This document shows positions 18,078 to 27,863 of a stretch of DNA of 64,000 nucleotides, in pieces. The translations under genes and the position numbers were made by a program. The stretch comes from Planctomycetaceae bacterium (GTDB lineage: Bacteria; Planctomycetota; Planctomycetia; Pirellulales; Pirellulaceae): assembly GCA_002726245.1 (NCBI GenBank), contig PBSM01000041.1:1-64000 (forward strand), written 5' to 3'. The notes under the pieces were generated by a model that saw nothing but the letters and a program-made list of their open reading frames with translations, made no database searches and was not told where the DNA came from. The first letter of the stretch is position 1; each line of letters begins with the position of its first letter.

Positions 18078-18914
18078 CCCGCATCACAGCGAGCTGATTC
18101 CCAAGCGAGCATCGCCTTCTTCCTGGCGGTCCCCCAACGATAACGGTGTGCAACGCCAGTGCTTTGGATTACCCGGTGGCAAGGAATGAGATAGCCGATC
18201 CAGTTCTGGCCGACCGCGTTGCCAACGGCTCGACTCGCTTGTTCGTGCCCCAGGCGACGGGCGAGATCGCCGTACGTCGTCACCGTGCCGGAGGGAATTC
18301 GGAGGAGCGCTTGCCAGACTTGAATCTGATAGTTCGTACTGCGGACGAGTAAGCGAAGCTCTTGCGAACTGTTATCCGCAGAAGGCCCGAAGAGTTGTTT
18401 CGCCACAGTCGCCGTTGCTTCGGAGTTAATTCCGACTTGTGCGCGATCCCATCTCTGTCTGAAGGCAGCCACCAGGTCGTCGCGATCGTCGTTGACGAAT
18501 TCTAAGCCGCAGATACCTCGCTCCGTGATGGCGACGAGCGCTTCGCCAAAACGGTGTGTCGTGAAAGCCGTACGCAATCTGAAGCTGATGGCCGTATGAT
18601 TTGTATTCGCCCGGTGTTACTGCAGCGAGGACGACAAACAGATCGTGAAGGCGGCTTGGACTTGAAAGGCCTGCATCGAAAGTTGCATCGAGAACACTCG
18701 CCGATTTGCGCAGTCGTGTTTTAGCGTAGTCGATCGTCAGACACTGCAGGAACTTCTTGGGACTGATGCCCGCCCAACGCTGAAAGAGACGCTGCAAATG
18801 GAATTCGCTGAGCCCTACATGCTCGGCCAAATCGCTGAGTTCTGGTTGTTGGCGGAAGTGTTCTTCCAGATACCGGATTGCGTTTTCGATCCTTTCGTAG
18901 TCTCGCGATGGCAT
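18074..18914 (-). pseudogene. Ada-like AraC regulator fused to methylguanine-DNA methyltransferase, frameshifted
   Basis: The two halves are in different frames. The first (ATG 18914 with AGGAGG upstream, running to about 18550) is an AraC-type double helix-turn-helix DNA-binding domain (LSDLAEHVGLSEFHLQRLFQRW, ISPKKFLQ). The second (about 18550-18074) is an O6-alkylguanine-DNA methyltransferase with the alkyl-acceptor motif PCHRV, the DNA-binding segment SRAVGNAVGQNW and the linker QVWQALLRIPSGTVTTYGDLA. The normal family junction, IAYGFHDTPF followed by GEALVAITERG, is restored by removing one base from the four-base run at 18548-18551. The N-terminal Ada zinc domain is absent. The product would sense and repair methylation damage. 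A real mutation and a sequencing error both remain possible. Confidence 0.85.
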
Positions 18915-18989
18915 TCGAGTGTCCTCCTGGTTGATGAAGGATAGAGTCACGAACGCCAACGAACCACCCGCTTCTTGCTATCACACGAT

Positions 18990-19373
18990 TTAGCCGTCTG
19001 CCGAAATGATCGCGTCCGCCTCGATCTCGATGAGCAATCCGTCGCTCACCAAGCTGCTTACTTTAACCATCGTGCAGGCTGGATTGATGCCAGCGAAGAA
19101 ATGTTAGTGGGCGCGACCGATCTCTTCCCAGTCATCAATGTTGGTGACGAAGATCCGCGTGCGCACGACATCGGCTAGCGACACACCACACTCCGACAAC
19201 GCCTTCTTGATCTTCTGCAGAATGAAGAGCGTTTGGCTGAACGGATCGCCGGGAGATTGCACTTCGCCGGACTCGTTCGTACCGGAAACGAAAACGTGCT
19301 CGTTGACGCGCACCGCACGCGAGTAAGCGACGACAGGCTCCCACGGAGAACCGGATGAGATATTCTTTCGCAT
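18990..19373 (-). pseudogene. RidA-family (YjgF/UK114) gene with an in-frame stop
   Basis: The frame from ATG 19373 (GGTGGAG upstream) encodes a 127-residue RidA protein, the usual length. RidA proteins hydrolyse reactive enamine and imine intermediates, and the active-site region appears in VVRTRIFVTNIDDWEEIGRAH. A TAA at 19104-19106 then interrupts it. The same frame continues with HFFAGINPACTMVKVSSLV, exactly the expected next segment including the conserved NPACTMV, and ends with EIEADAII, where the catalytic-region glutamate lies. A GAA-to-TAA change (or similar) would explain the stop. The truncated product would lack the C-terminal strands needed for the trimer. Confidence 0.85.
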
Positions 19374-19539
19374 AATGTCTCCACCAGCCTGGCGATCTCC
19401 GACTTCTCCGCACGAATTAGCAGAGGAGTTCACGCTTCAGAACGGCACGTGCTTCGTTCATCAAGCATACAAACGGCAGCCGGATTACCCACGAACGGGA
19501 TGGTTGTGAACGCATCGACTTGATAAATCGGGACAGGCA

Positions 19540-20079
19540 TCATGCGTCCAGGCCGTCTTGCGGCGAGCCTTGTTCGGGTGTTTGGGGAATGAAATCGAAC
19601 TTGTAGCTGTGGCGAAGTAGTCTTCGAGTCATATGCACAATCTCTTGTGTATGTCCGCGGAAGTGGGCGACGGTCTCGAAGATGGCTTGCGTGCCTGGAA
19701 CGTCGAAGCCTTGGATACGTCGGCGACGAACCAGTTCTGCCGAGTCGAGCGACTTCAGCGTCCGTTTCGCAGACTCGATCGTTTCCTCCAAGCCGGCGAT
19801 CAACGCGTCGCGCGGTACAGGTCCGCGCTCCGTAAATTCTCGTGGGCGATCGCGGGTGTCCGGCGCTCTACCAAAACCGGAGATGATCCACTGCGTGAGA
19901 TTGCCACGAAGATGCAGAAGCAGATTCGCAATACTGTTGGAATCGTCATCGGGACGATTCCATAGTTGTTCGTCATCAAGCTGTGCAAGGCAGTGCTTGA
20001 TCTTGAGCCACGCGCTCCAAAGCTCAGCGAAGGCTTCGGTTGTCACGGATGTTGAAAGATCACTTGCTGAGTTGTTCAT
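19540..20079 (-). CDS. DinB-like four-helix protein (DUF1572/DinB_2)
   Basis: This protein of about 179 residues has the DinB/YfiT four-helix layout. The first metal-site histidine lies in NLLLHLRGNLTQWI and the other two in HFRGHTQEIVHMTR, which matches the triad of thiol-dependent transferases and related putative metalloenzymes. The segment WSAWLKIKHCLAQLDDEQLWNRPDDDSNSIANLLLH is typical of the group. The start is placed at ATG 20079 because the upstream extension to 20220 is arginine- and proline-rich and not family-like. There is no signal peptide. The substrate is unknown. The gene is intact although its neighbours on both sides are broken. Confidence 0.8.
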   Translation of the reverse strand: MNNSASDLSTSVTTEAFAELWSAWLKIKHCLAQLDDEQLWNRPDDDSNSIANLLLHLRGNLTQWIISGFGRAPDTRDRPREFTERGPVPRDALIAGLEETIESAKRTLKSLDSAELVRRRRIQGFDVPGTQAIFETVAHFRGHTQEIVHMTRRLLRHSYKFDFIPQTPEQGSPQDGLDA

Positions 20080-20278
20080 CGGCTGTTCCGTCGGACTTCG
20101 CCTTGCTGCTGGGACACGCTGCGTGACGGATGGTTCGCCCTCGGCGCGAGTTGGCGATAAATGGTCTCCGGCGACGAATTCCTTCAAGCAGAGTTGTGAC
20201 GGCTTCCAGGTACTTTGCAATGTTCACGCATCGTTCCGAACACGGGTTGACTGGATATACTGGAAGCAATGAGGGGTT

Positions 20279-21651
20279 ATGTCTAGCACGCCACGATATT
20301 GCCGCGGTTGCGAGCAGCGTTTCTCTGTCGAACGCGAAGCCACACACTGTCCGCAGTGTGCGAGACTCTCGTTGGCTGGATCAACAGCCCCACGGTGAAA
20401 CTGAAGGAAGTTAGCTTCGATCCCGCAACGCGAGAAGACTTGGAACGGCCGGAGGAACTCGTTGGCCGGCAACTTGCGAACTATCGCATCGAAGCGTTCC
20501 TGGGCCAGGGCGGATGTCTCGCGTCTATCTCGCAAGACACTTGACACTCGAGCGGCCCTGCGCGATTAAAGTGCTTCGGCCTTCAACACTTGAACGCGAC
20601 TCGCAAGCGATCGAATCGTTCTTGCGGAAGCGCGATCGGCAGCGGCTTTGACGCATCCCAACGTCGTGACGCTTTACACCATTGGACAGGACGACGGCCG
20701 GCACTTCCTGGAAATGGAATACGTTGACGGCCGGTCGCTTGGCTGTCTCTTGCAAGAGCAAGGCTGTTTGGAGCCGTTGGAAGCGCCCAGTTCATGTTGC
20801 AAGTCAGCTCTGCGCTAGCGGCGGCTCACGACATGGGCATGATCCATCGAGATATCAAACCGGCGAACGTGATGGTAACAAGCTCGCGAATGGCTAAGCT
20901 CGCGGACTTCGGGCTCGCCCAACGCGTTTCCTCCAAAGGCGCGGCGGCCGGCGGATTCTTGTGCAGAACACCGCATTACATGGCACCAGAACTATTCACC
21001 GGCCACGCTGCAACCACTCGCAGTGACATCTACGCGATGGGTGTTATCTTCTTCTCGCTGCTTGCAGGAAGACTGCCTGTCGAAACGCAATCGATGAATG
21101 AGTTGATTTGTTATCATGCCAAGACCGATGTTCTCGATTCAACCACCGTCGGCGAGTGTGACGCGCGTGTTGCAGAGAGCGCTGGCGCGTGACATGAACG
21201 CCCGTTACGAACATGCTGCGAGTTGCGGGCAGTGCTGGGTGGCTTGCGAAGCCTTGAATCGTTACTCGACGAGGCTTTCGCCGATAGCTCCATCCAACCC
21301 CATTACGCCGATGGGCGTTGCAGTATTCCGGTGCAATTGCCGAACGGACGAGCTCAGACCGTTCGCATTGAGATCGATGGGGATGCAGAAACAGGCGAAG
21401 AAATCGTGCGTGTCTTCAGCGTCTGCGGACCAGCATCCGATTGCTATTATGAGCGGGCTTTGCATCTGAACGCGGCCATCAGTCACGGTGCCATCGGGAT
21501 CGAAACGGTAGACGGTGGCCCACACTTCGTCATGGTCAACGCCTACCCACGCGCCACTTGCGACTCCCACGAGATCCGCACCTCCGTCGTTGAGATCGCC
21601 AAGCATTCCGATCAAGTCGAACATCTGCTGACTGGCGAAGATCGTTTCTAA
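20279..21651 (+). pseudogene. Zinc-ribbon serine/threonine protein kinase with YbjN-like tail, multiple frameshifts
   Basis: ATG 20279 (GAGGGG just upstream) starts a zinc ribbon (YCRGCEQRF, HCPQCARL). A Hanks-type kinase follows in pieces: glycine loop (FLGQGG), CAIKVLRP, IHRDIKPANVMV, ADFGLA and MAPELF. The tail (VRIEIDGDAETGEEIVRVFS to HLLTGEDRF) resembles the YbjN/type III chaperone-like fold. Frame changes are needed near 20390, 20513, 20628, 20790, 21130 and 21225. At 20390, 20513 and 20628 restoring one base in a short run (for example CCCC to CCCCC) recovers the family sequence. The original protein would have about 455 residues and no membrane helix. It is either a decayed kinase or a badly sequenced stretch. 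Confidence 0.8.
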
Positions 21652-21655
21652 TCGC

Positions 21656-22164
21656 CTACGGCGGACCTAAGTGAGAGTATTGAGCTGCGTCCCTTTTTAC
21701 GCTCTTTGGACGTTTTGGCTGCGGCGTCTGATCGACGATAAGAGTCGGTGGAACTGGAATTCGGTCGCCGTCCACCCAAGCGTACAGCTAGTCGGTTGTT
21801 GGGCAACAGACAGTACCGAAGAAATGATAGAAGCCGCAGTGAATCGGCGCGTCCGGAATGCGACGCGAGTAGTCGATGCGTTTGACAGGCTCCAAACCGT
21901 TTTTATGGGTTGGCTTTCCATTGGTGTCGAAAAACGTCATTCCAATGTGCCACTTGCCGAACTGGCCGTTGTATAGCCTTGTTGTTGCAGCGTCCCCGCC
22001 AGCGTCAACCGCGACGCCTCGACGGCGAGATCCAGTGCCGCGAATGCCTTGGCGGTATGCTGTGATACTATTACCGCGACGCTGCTTGAGTCGGTCCAAT
22101 CGGCCAGTAGCATCACCCGCATACACAGCGTTCTGACCTTCTGCGCACCAGTCGTGATGTGCAA
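21656..22164 (-). pseudogene. Fragment of an arylsulfatase gene
   Basis: The minus strand encodes recognisable sulfatase pieces: RLTLAGTLQQQGYTTA in one frame, then FGKWHIGMTFFDTNGKP, IDYSRRIPDAPIHCGF and HFFGTVCCPTTD in another. A TAG at 21788-21790 stands where the family has tryptophan (PTTD-W-LYAW), after which LYAWVDGDRIPVPPT continues. The catalytic cysteine region (CTPSR) is unrecognisable and both ends are missing. It is a dead remnant, convergent with the kinase remnant. Confidence 0.75.
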
Positions 22165-22396
22165 CTCAAACCACGATCACGCAGCACGGAACTTCATGAA
22201 GTGACACGTTCCCGCCGCCATTCTTCGTAAGCACGGAGTCTAACTCCAGATTGCCAAAGAACGTTTCCGGCGGATGAGTCTCATGACTCGACGGGATCCT
22301 CGATCGCATTTTACCAGTTTCTGCGGTCGCGGAAAACGACTATCTTACAAACCCTCCCGCGTCCCACAATGCACGATCGATCACAGAGTGGAACTC

Positions 22397-25300
22397 ATGA
22401 CTCGTACTTGGTTACTCGGCCGAGACCTCGGCCAGCGGGTGTTCTTGCGTTCGACGTTGTTGGGAAACGGGCTCGTTCACCGAACTTGTCGGTTCGGCGT
22501 GATGCTGGTGGTAGCTGTGTGCCTGAACGCGATCACTCCGTCGTCGGGACGGGCGGAAGAGATCAAGTCGGCTACGGACTGGCCACGACCCGAGGAGAGC
22601 GCGGCGAGTGTAAGACTGCCGCTGGGTTTTCGACTCGATCTGGTGGCCGCCGAGCCGCTGGTTCGCGATCCGTCGGCGATCGCGTTCGACGAACGCGGGC
22701 GGTTGTTCGTGTGCGAAATCCACGGCTACAACCTGGATGGATATCTCGACATTATCGAACTGAACAAGACCGGCAAGCTGGACCGGGAAGTCCGACGCGT
22801 GCGGCATGCCACGCCGGCCTCGCAGGAGGCGGCGCGGAAAGAAACTTACGGCACGGTGAAGCTGCTGCGTGACACCGACGGCGATGGCCGCATGGACGTG
22901 ACGGATGTCTGGGCCGATCGGTTGCCGCCGTGTTACGGGATGGTTGCGGCGCGTGGTGGAGTCATCGTGGTCTGCGCGCCGGACATCGTCTTTCTGGCTG
23001 ACCGCGACGGAGACGGAACGGCCGAAGTCCGCGAGACTCTGTTCACCGGCTTTGCCCGGGAGTTGATCGAACGCGGCATCAGCAATCCGCGCTGGGGTCC
23101 GGACAATTGGATCTACGTCGCCGCCGGAGGAGGCGGTGGCGAGATCAGCGGCCCCGAGCTTGCCCAGCCAGTTACGATCGGCCACACCGATTTCCGCTTC
23201 AAGCCGGATGCGAGTGCGATCGAGCCGGTCACAGGCCGGGAGTCGATGTTCGGCCTGGCGCTAACCGACTTCGGCGACCGCTTTCACACGATCATCTCAT
23301 ACGTCGTTCCACTGCCGCATCGTTACCTGGCGCGGAATCCATATGTCGAATCGCCGGCCGGCGACGTATCGATCGTACCGTCACGTCAGCTGTTTCCGAT
23401 CAGCCAACCCGATCCGTGGCGGAAAGCCCGCGGTCAGGATCCGGCGTGGGTCAAGTTCTACGGCGTAGCGGAAACACAGCCGAACGGTCAGTTCACGGCG
23501 TCGAGCGGACAGTTGATCTACCGCGCCGATGCCCTGCCCGAAGCCTATCGCGGGAATTACTTCGTGTGCGATCCCGCGAATAATCTCGTTCACCGTAGCC
23601 TGCTGGAACGTCGCGGGGCCGAATATCTCGCGCGGCGGGCTCCGGAAAACGAAACATGCGAGTTTCTGGCATCGACCGATCAGTGGTTCCGGCCGATGAA
23701 CTTGAGCATCGGGCCGGACGGCGCGGTTTACATCGTCGATATGTACCGCGAGATCATCGAAGACTTTTCCGCGATCCCGCGATTCCTCCAGCAGCAGTAT
23801 GCGGAGAGCCTGGTCGCGGGTCAGGATCATGGTCGCGTCTGGCGATTGTCCTGGCAGGACGAGCGATCTGCATCCGTCACTTCGACCGCCCCACGGCTGG
23901 ACGCGTCCAACATCGACCAACTCCAACTCGTAAAACTCCTCGACCATCCGAATCACTGGTGGCGTGAGACGGCGCAGCGGCTGCTTGTGGAAGGCAATGA
24001 CCCAGCGGCCCATAATGCGCTGGCGAAGCAGGTTCGTGGCGGCAGCACGCCGCAAGGCCGCATGCACGCGCTGTACGCTCTGGACGGCCTCAGGCAGCTC
24101 GAACTCGCGGACGTGACGCAGGCTCTGAGTGACGACAGCGACGGAGTTCGCGTCCACGCGCTGCAACTCGCCGATCACTGGCTGGACGAACATGCCGCAC
24201 TGCTCGACCGCGTGGTCGCGATGATCGACGACGCCGACCCGCGAGTGCGCTTGCAGGTGGCGCTGACTTTGGGCGAAAGCCGACAGACGCGTGCGGTCGA
24301 TGCTCTCGCGCGGCTGGCCGCCGCACACGGTGACGAGCGTTGGATGTCCGCGGCCCTTGTCAGTTCCATCGCTCCGACCGCCGACAAATTTCTGGCTCGG
24401 CTGCTGGCCGCCGAGCCGCCAACCGCCGCTGCGCTGGCCCTTGTCGGCCCGGTGGCCGAAACGATCGGTGCTCGGCGCGATGAAGCGAGCATTAGGAACA
24501 CACTACAGCAAACAGCCGGTCTCGCCGGACCGAACACCGCGAGTAGGCAGCGTGCCGTGCTCGAAGGACTGGTGCGAGGTCTCCGCGGAGGCAAACCTGA
24601 AGCGCTGCGGAGCAAAGAGGTCGCTCGCGGCTTGGAACGCCTGCTGGCCAGTTCGTCGCCCGATGTATCGCAACTGGCGGTACGCATCGCCGGATTGTTG
24701 CAGCTCAGCGATTCGCCAGCCATGCAGGCGGCCTGGACGACGGCCTTGAAGACGGCGTCGGATACGCAGCGGCCGCTGCAAGGCCGGCTGGATGCGGTCT
24801 CGTTGCTGAAGGTCGCTCCGTGGTCGCAGGTGCAGGCTCTGCGCGGGTTGCTCAATGCCCGTCAGCCGACAGAATTGCAGCTTGCCGTAGTCCAATCGCT
24901 GGGCCACTCGGATCATCCAGCCGTGGCCGAAGTGCTGGTTGCGAACTGGACCGGTCTGGTCTCCAAGGTGCAGGAGTCGGTCGTTGATGCGTTCTTCGCC
25001 CGGCAGGATCGCTTGCCCGGACTGTTGGATGCGGTCGAACGAGAGGTCGTGCCCGCCGTGACACTGAGCGCCCTGCGGCGCGAGCAACTCATCGAGCACA
25101 GCAACCCGGCGATTCGCCAGCGGGCGAGACTGCTTCTGGCCAGCCGAATCAAGGACGACCGAGCGGCCGTGCTTCAGCGTTACGCATCGGCAGTGACTCT
25201 GGCGCGCGATCCGCGCCGCGGCCGTGTATGAGAAGACGTGTGCCAAATGTCATCGCCTGGGGAACAAGGGACACGAGGTCGGGCCAGATCTGCTCGCCGC

Positions 25301-26285
25301 ACGCACGCGACCGGACTAGACGCTGCTGATCGACGTACTCGATCCGTCGAGCGCTTTGGCGCACGGTTTCACCGTCTATGCCATCTTGACGAGCAATGGC
25401 CGAGTTCACACCGGGCTGCTCGCGAGTGATTCGGCGACCAGCGTCACGTTGCGCAGCGCCGCCGAGCCGACGGCCGCTCCCGGCACCGCCGCCGTTGTGG
25501 AAACCACGATCCTGCGCAAAGACATCGACGAGATGCGGGCGCTGTCAAAGTCGCTGATGCCGAATGGCATGGAGAAGGAATTGAAGCCGCAGGACCTTGC
25601 CGACCTAATCGGCTATCTGCGACAGTCGCTGGGGCCGGTCGTCGCGCCGGGCTTGGTGTTGTTCGACGACGAGCCGTCGTTCCTTGCCGTGCTGACCGAG
25701 GGACGAGCGACGGCGAGCCTCACGCGGGACGACAAGCATTCCGGCGAGGCGGCGCTCCTGCTGACCGCCGGCCAGCGTCATTCGCCGCGCATTCCGAGCT
25801 GGCAATACCGCGTCGTCGAGAATCCCGTCGCCTTCGACAAAGCCGGCGAGAAGGTCACCGAGAAGCAGGCCAATCCGGCATCCGCACCTGCACGGAGTTT
25901 CCGCTACTTGCGATTCGTGTGGAAGTCGGCGGGGGCAACGGGGGTGATGTTCGAGCTGGCGGCCGACGGAAACTGGCCACCGGCCGACAAACCGCTACGC
26001 CGTTATTTCAGCGGCCAGAATTCCAGCGGCTGGGCAGCCACCGAAGTCTCATCCGTCGTCCCGACGGAGTGGACCGTCGTGATCGTCGATCTCTGGAAAG
26101 ACTTCGGCGAATTCACCCTGACCGGAATCGCGCCGAACGCATTGGGAGGCCCGGCCCTGTTCGACAGAATCGAACTATTTCCGTCGCTCCAGAATCGACC
26201 GGCAGTTCAATCGGTCTCGAACGGAAAGGATGTCTCGATTGAGAAGGTTGAAGTCCATGTGAAGTACCGACCGGCAGAAAACTGA
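22397..26285 (+). pseudogene. PVC-type haem-binding CxxCH protein with HEAT repeats, interrupted
   Basis: The main open part (22397-25231) encodes a signal peptide, a membrane-bound dehydrogenase-type beta-propeller (GFRLDLVAAEPLVRDPSAIAFDERG, GRLFVCEIHGYN, DTDGDGRMDVTDVWAD, RGNYFVCDPANNLVH, VYIVDMYREIIEDFS) and HEAT repeats. The expected frame then shifts near 25225 and continues as AVYEKTCAKCHRLGNKG, a cytochrome c CxxCH site. A TAG at 25318-25320 stands where tryptophan is expected (RPD-W-TLLIDVLDPS). After it, 25321-26285 stays open, finishing the haem domain (HGFTVYAILTSNGRVHTG, DLADLIGYLR) and adding an uncharacterised beta-rich domain. Intact homologues are periplasmic redox proteins. 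Base composition appears more GC-rich than in flanking genes. Confidence 0.85.
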
Positions 26286-26325
26286 GCGGCACGGCGCTAA
26301 ATCACGTTTCACGATTCGTGGACAA

Positions 26326-26405
26326 GTGAGGGGTACGGTGCTAGGCCCAGAGTCGCCCCGAGCGCCAAGTACCGGCGGCTAGCGGGCTAGCGCCGTACCG
26401 CTCAC
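26326..26405. repeat. Imperfect inverted repeat
   Basis: Arms 26326-26344 and 26387-26405 pair over 19 bases with two mismatches (GTGAGsGGTACGGyGCTAG). A partial third copy, GAGCGGCACGGCGCTAA, lies at 26284-26300 right after the haem-protein stop. This is probably an interspersed hairpin repeat between convergent genes. Confidence 0.65.
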
Positions 26406-26466
26406 GTGCTGACACGTATGGCGATTTGGTTCGCCTGTCCGCACGCGACATGTAAAGGCTAGAGCT

Positions 26467-26485
26467 GTCTCTCGGCGAGAGAGAC
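26467..26485 (-). terminator. Hairpin directly downstream of the oxidoreductase gene
   Basis: GTCTCTCGGCGAGAGAGAC forms a short GC-rich stem immediately after the stop of the gene at 26486-27808. There is no U-run, so it may be a repeat of the kind seen at 1487-1634 (CGGCGAGAG followed by GACCTAC) rather than a true terminator. Confidence 0.4.
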
Positions 26486-27808
26486 CTACGGTGAAGGGTA
26501 CTTCCAATCGCCACGATACTCACGTTTGAGTAGCGCATTGGCCTCGTCGTCGTCAACGCATCGCTCGCGATGACCGTCCCACTCGACGCTCCGCCCTAAC
26601 TTATACGACAACATGCCCAGCAGGCTCATGTTCGTCGAGAGATGCCCCGACTCGACGTCGCAGACTGGCTTTGTGCCTTTCTCGATCGAGTTCGTGAAGT
26701 CGTTCCAGAGCAGCGTAATACTATGTCCGTCGGGTTGCTGCAGGTCCGCATCCTGATGGACCGGACTGCCCTTGCCATCGGCGGGATAGAAGGTCCATCC
26801 GTCACGCCAGCCCATGTGGAACGTACCTTTCGTTCCGTAGAAGTAACAGCCTATACCATGTTTCTCGGAATTGCTGCCAGCAAAGCGACGGTGCTCCCAG
26901 GTCGCGGCAAAGGATTCGAATTCGTAGACAGCGACCTGCGAATCGGGCGCATCGGTCGTCTGCCCTTTGTCGGTCAGAATGGCCTTGCCCCGAATCGGGC
27001 GGCCGCCGGTCGAATAGATCTTTCGTGGATACTTCTCGTCGGTCCACCATAGTACCTGGTCAAGCCAGTGGACTCCCCAATCGCCCAGCGTTCCGTTAGC
27101 GAAATCGAGGAAGTTGCGAAAGCCGCCAGGATGGATCTTGCGGTTGAAGGGACGTAGCGGAGCAGGTCCGCAATACATGTCCCAATCCATCCCCTCCGGA
27201 GGTTCACTGTTTGGCGTCGGAGCTTCTTTGCCACCGCGACTGTGAACGAACATGCGAACCATCCCGATATCACCCGCTCCACCATCCTTCAGAAACTTCA
27301 TGCCGGAAGCGTAGTGTGGACCAATCCGACGATGTAACCCAACCTGCACGACCCGATCAGCAGCGCGAGCCGCATTCACCATGGCTCGGCTCTCCTGGAT
27401 CGTATGGCCGGTTGGCTTCTCGAGAAAGACGTGCACGCCTTGTTCGATTGCCTTGATCGTGTTGAGCGCGTGCCAATGGTCAGGAGTGGCAACAATCGCG
27501 ATGTCGATCTTCTCCTTCTCGAGCAGTTCACGAAAGTCGGTGTAGGTGTTGGGCTTCGTGTTGCTCAGGTTCGAGACGTCCTCGGCAGCCAGTTCCAACA
27601 TGTCCTGATCGACGTCGCACAAGGCGACTGGCTTGCAATTCCCCGTCGCCATCGCATCGCGCAAGATGTTCATGCCCCACCAGCCTGATCCGATCAAGGC
27701 GGTTCGATACTGCTTCGTTTTGGAGGCAGCATGAATAAACGGAGCCCCGCTCAACACGACCCCAGTTGCTGCGGTCGCATTTAGAAACTGACGTCGATTC
27801 AGAATCAT
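26486..27808 (-). CDS. Tat-exported Gfo/Idh/MocA family oxidoreductase
   Basis: This 440-residue protein begins with a Tat-like signal (NRRQFLNATAATGVVLSG). The NAD(P)-binding Rossmann fold follows (ALIGSGWWGMNILRDAM), then the family motifs DIAIVATPDHWHALNTIKAIEQGVHVFLEKPTGHT. The EKP lysine and the downstream histidine region (GGFRNFLDFANGTLGDWGVHWLDQVLWWT) are typical of planctomycete members acting on sugars. The ATG at 27808 has AGAGGAAG upstream; a longer reading to 27925 would overlap the preceding gene. It is the last gene of a three-gene operon with a PQQ-type propeller and a sialate O-acetylesterase, so a role in extracellular sugar modification is likely. The exact substrate cannot be told. 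Confidence 0.92.
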   Translation of the reverse strand: MILNRRQFLNATAATGVVLSGAPFIHAASKTKQYRTALIGSGWWGMNILRDAMATGNCKPVALCDVDQDMLELAAEDVSNLSNTKPNTYTDFRELLEKEKIDIAIVATPDHWHALNTIKAIEQGVHVFLEKPTGHTIQESRAMVNAARAADRVVQVGLHRRIGPHYASGMKFLKDGGAGDIGMVRMFVHSRGGKEAPTPNSEPPEGMDWDMYCGPAPLRPFNRKIHPGGFRNFLDFANGTLGDWGVHWLDQVLWWTDEKYPRKIYSTGGRPIRGKAILTDKGQTTDAPDSQVAVYEFESFAATWEHRRFAGSNSEKHGIGCYFYGTKGTFHMGWRDGWTFYPADGKGSPVHQDADLQQPDGHSITLLWNDFTNSIEKGTKPVCDVESGHLSTNMSLLGMLSYKLGRSVEWDGHRERCVDDDEANALLKREYRGDWKYPSP

Positions 27809-27825
27809 CGTTCTTCCTCTCAAAG

Positions 27826-27852
27826 TAGCCATCACGCAGAGCGTGATGGCTA
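27826..27852. repeat. Perfect 12-bp hairpin between two operon genes
   Basis: TAGCCATCACGC and GCGTGATGGCTA pair perfectly around a 3-base loop in the 55-bp gap between the propeller gene and the oxidoreductase gene. It could lower read-through or stabilise the upstream mRNA, or may be an interspersed repeat. Confidence 0.75.
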
Positions 27853-27863
27853 TGTTTCGTGCC

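Noticed and set aside
23381-24328. 315-codon minus-strand frame inside the haem protein gene.
   Set aside because: GC-rich antisense shadow without recognisable domains; the plus strand carries the dehydrogenase-propeller motifs.
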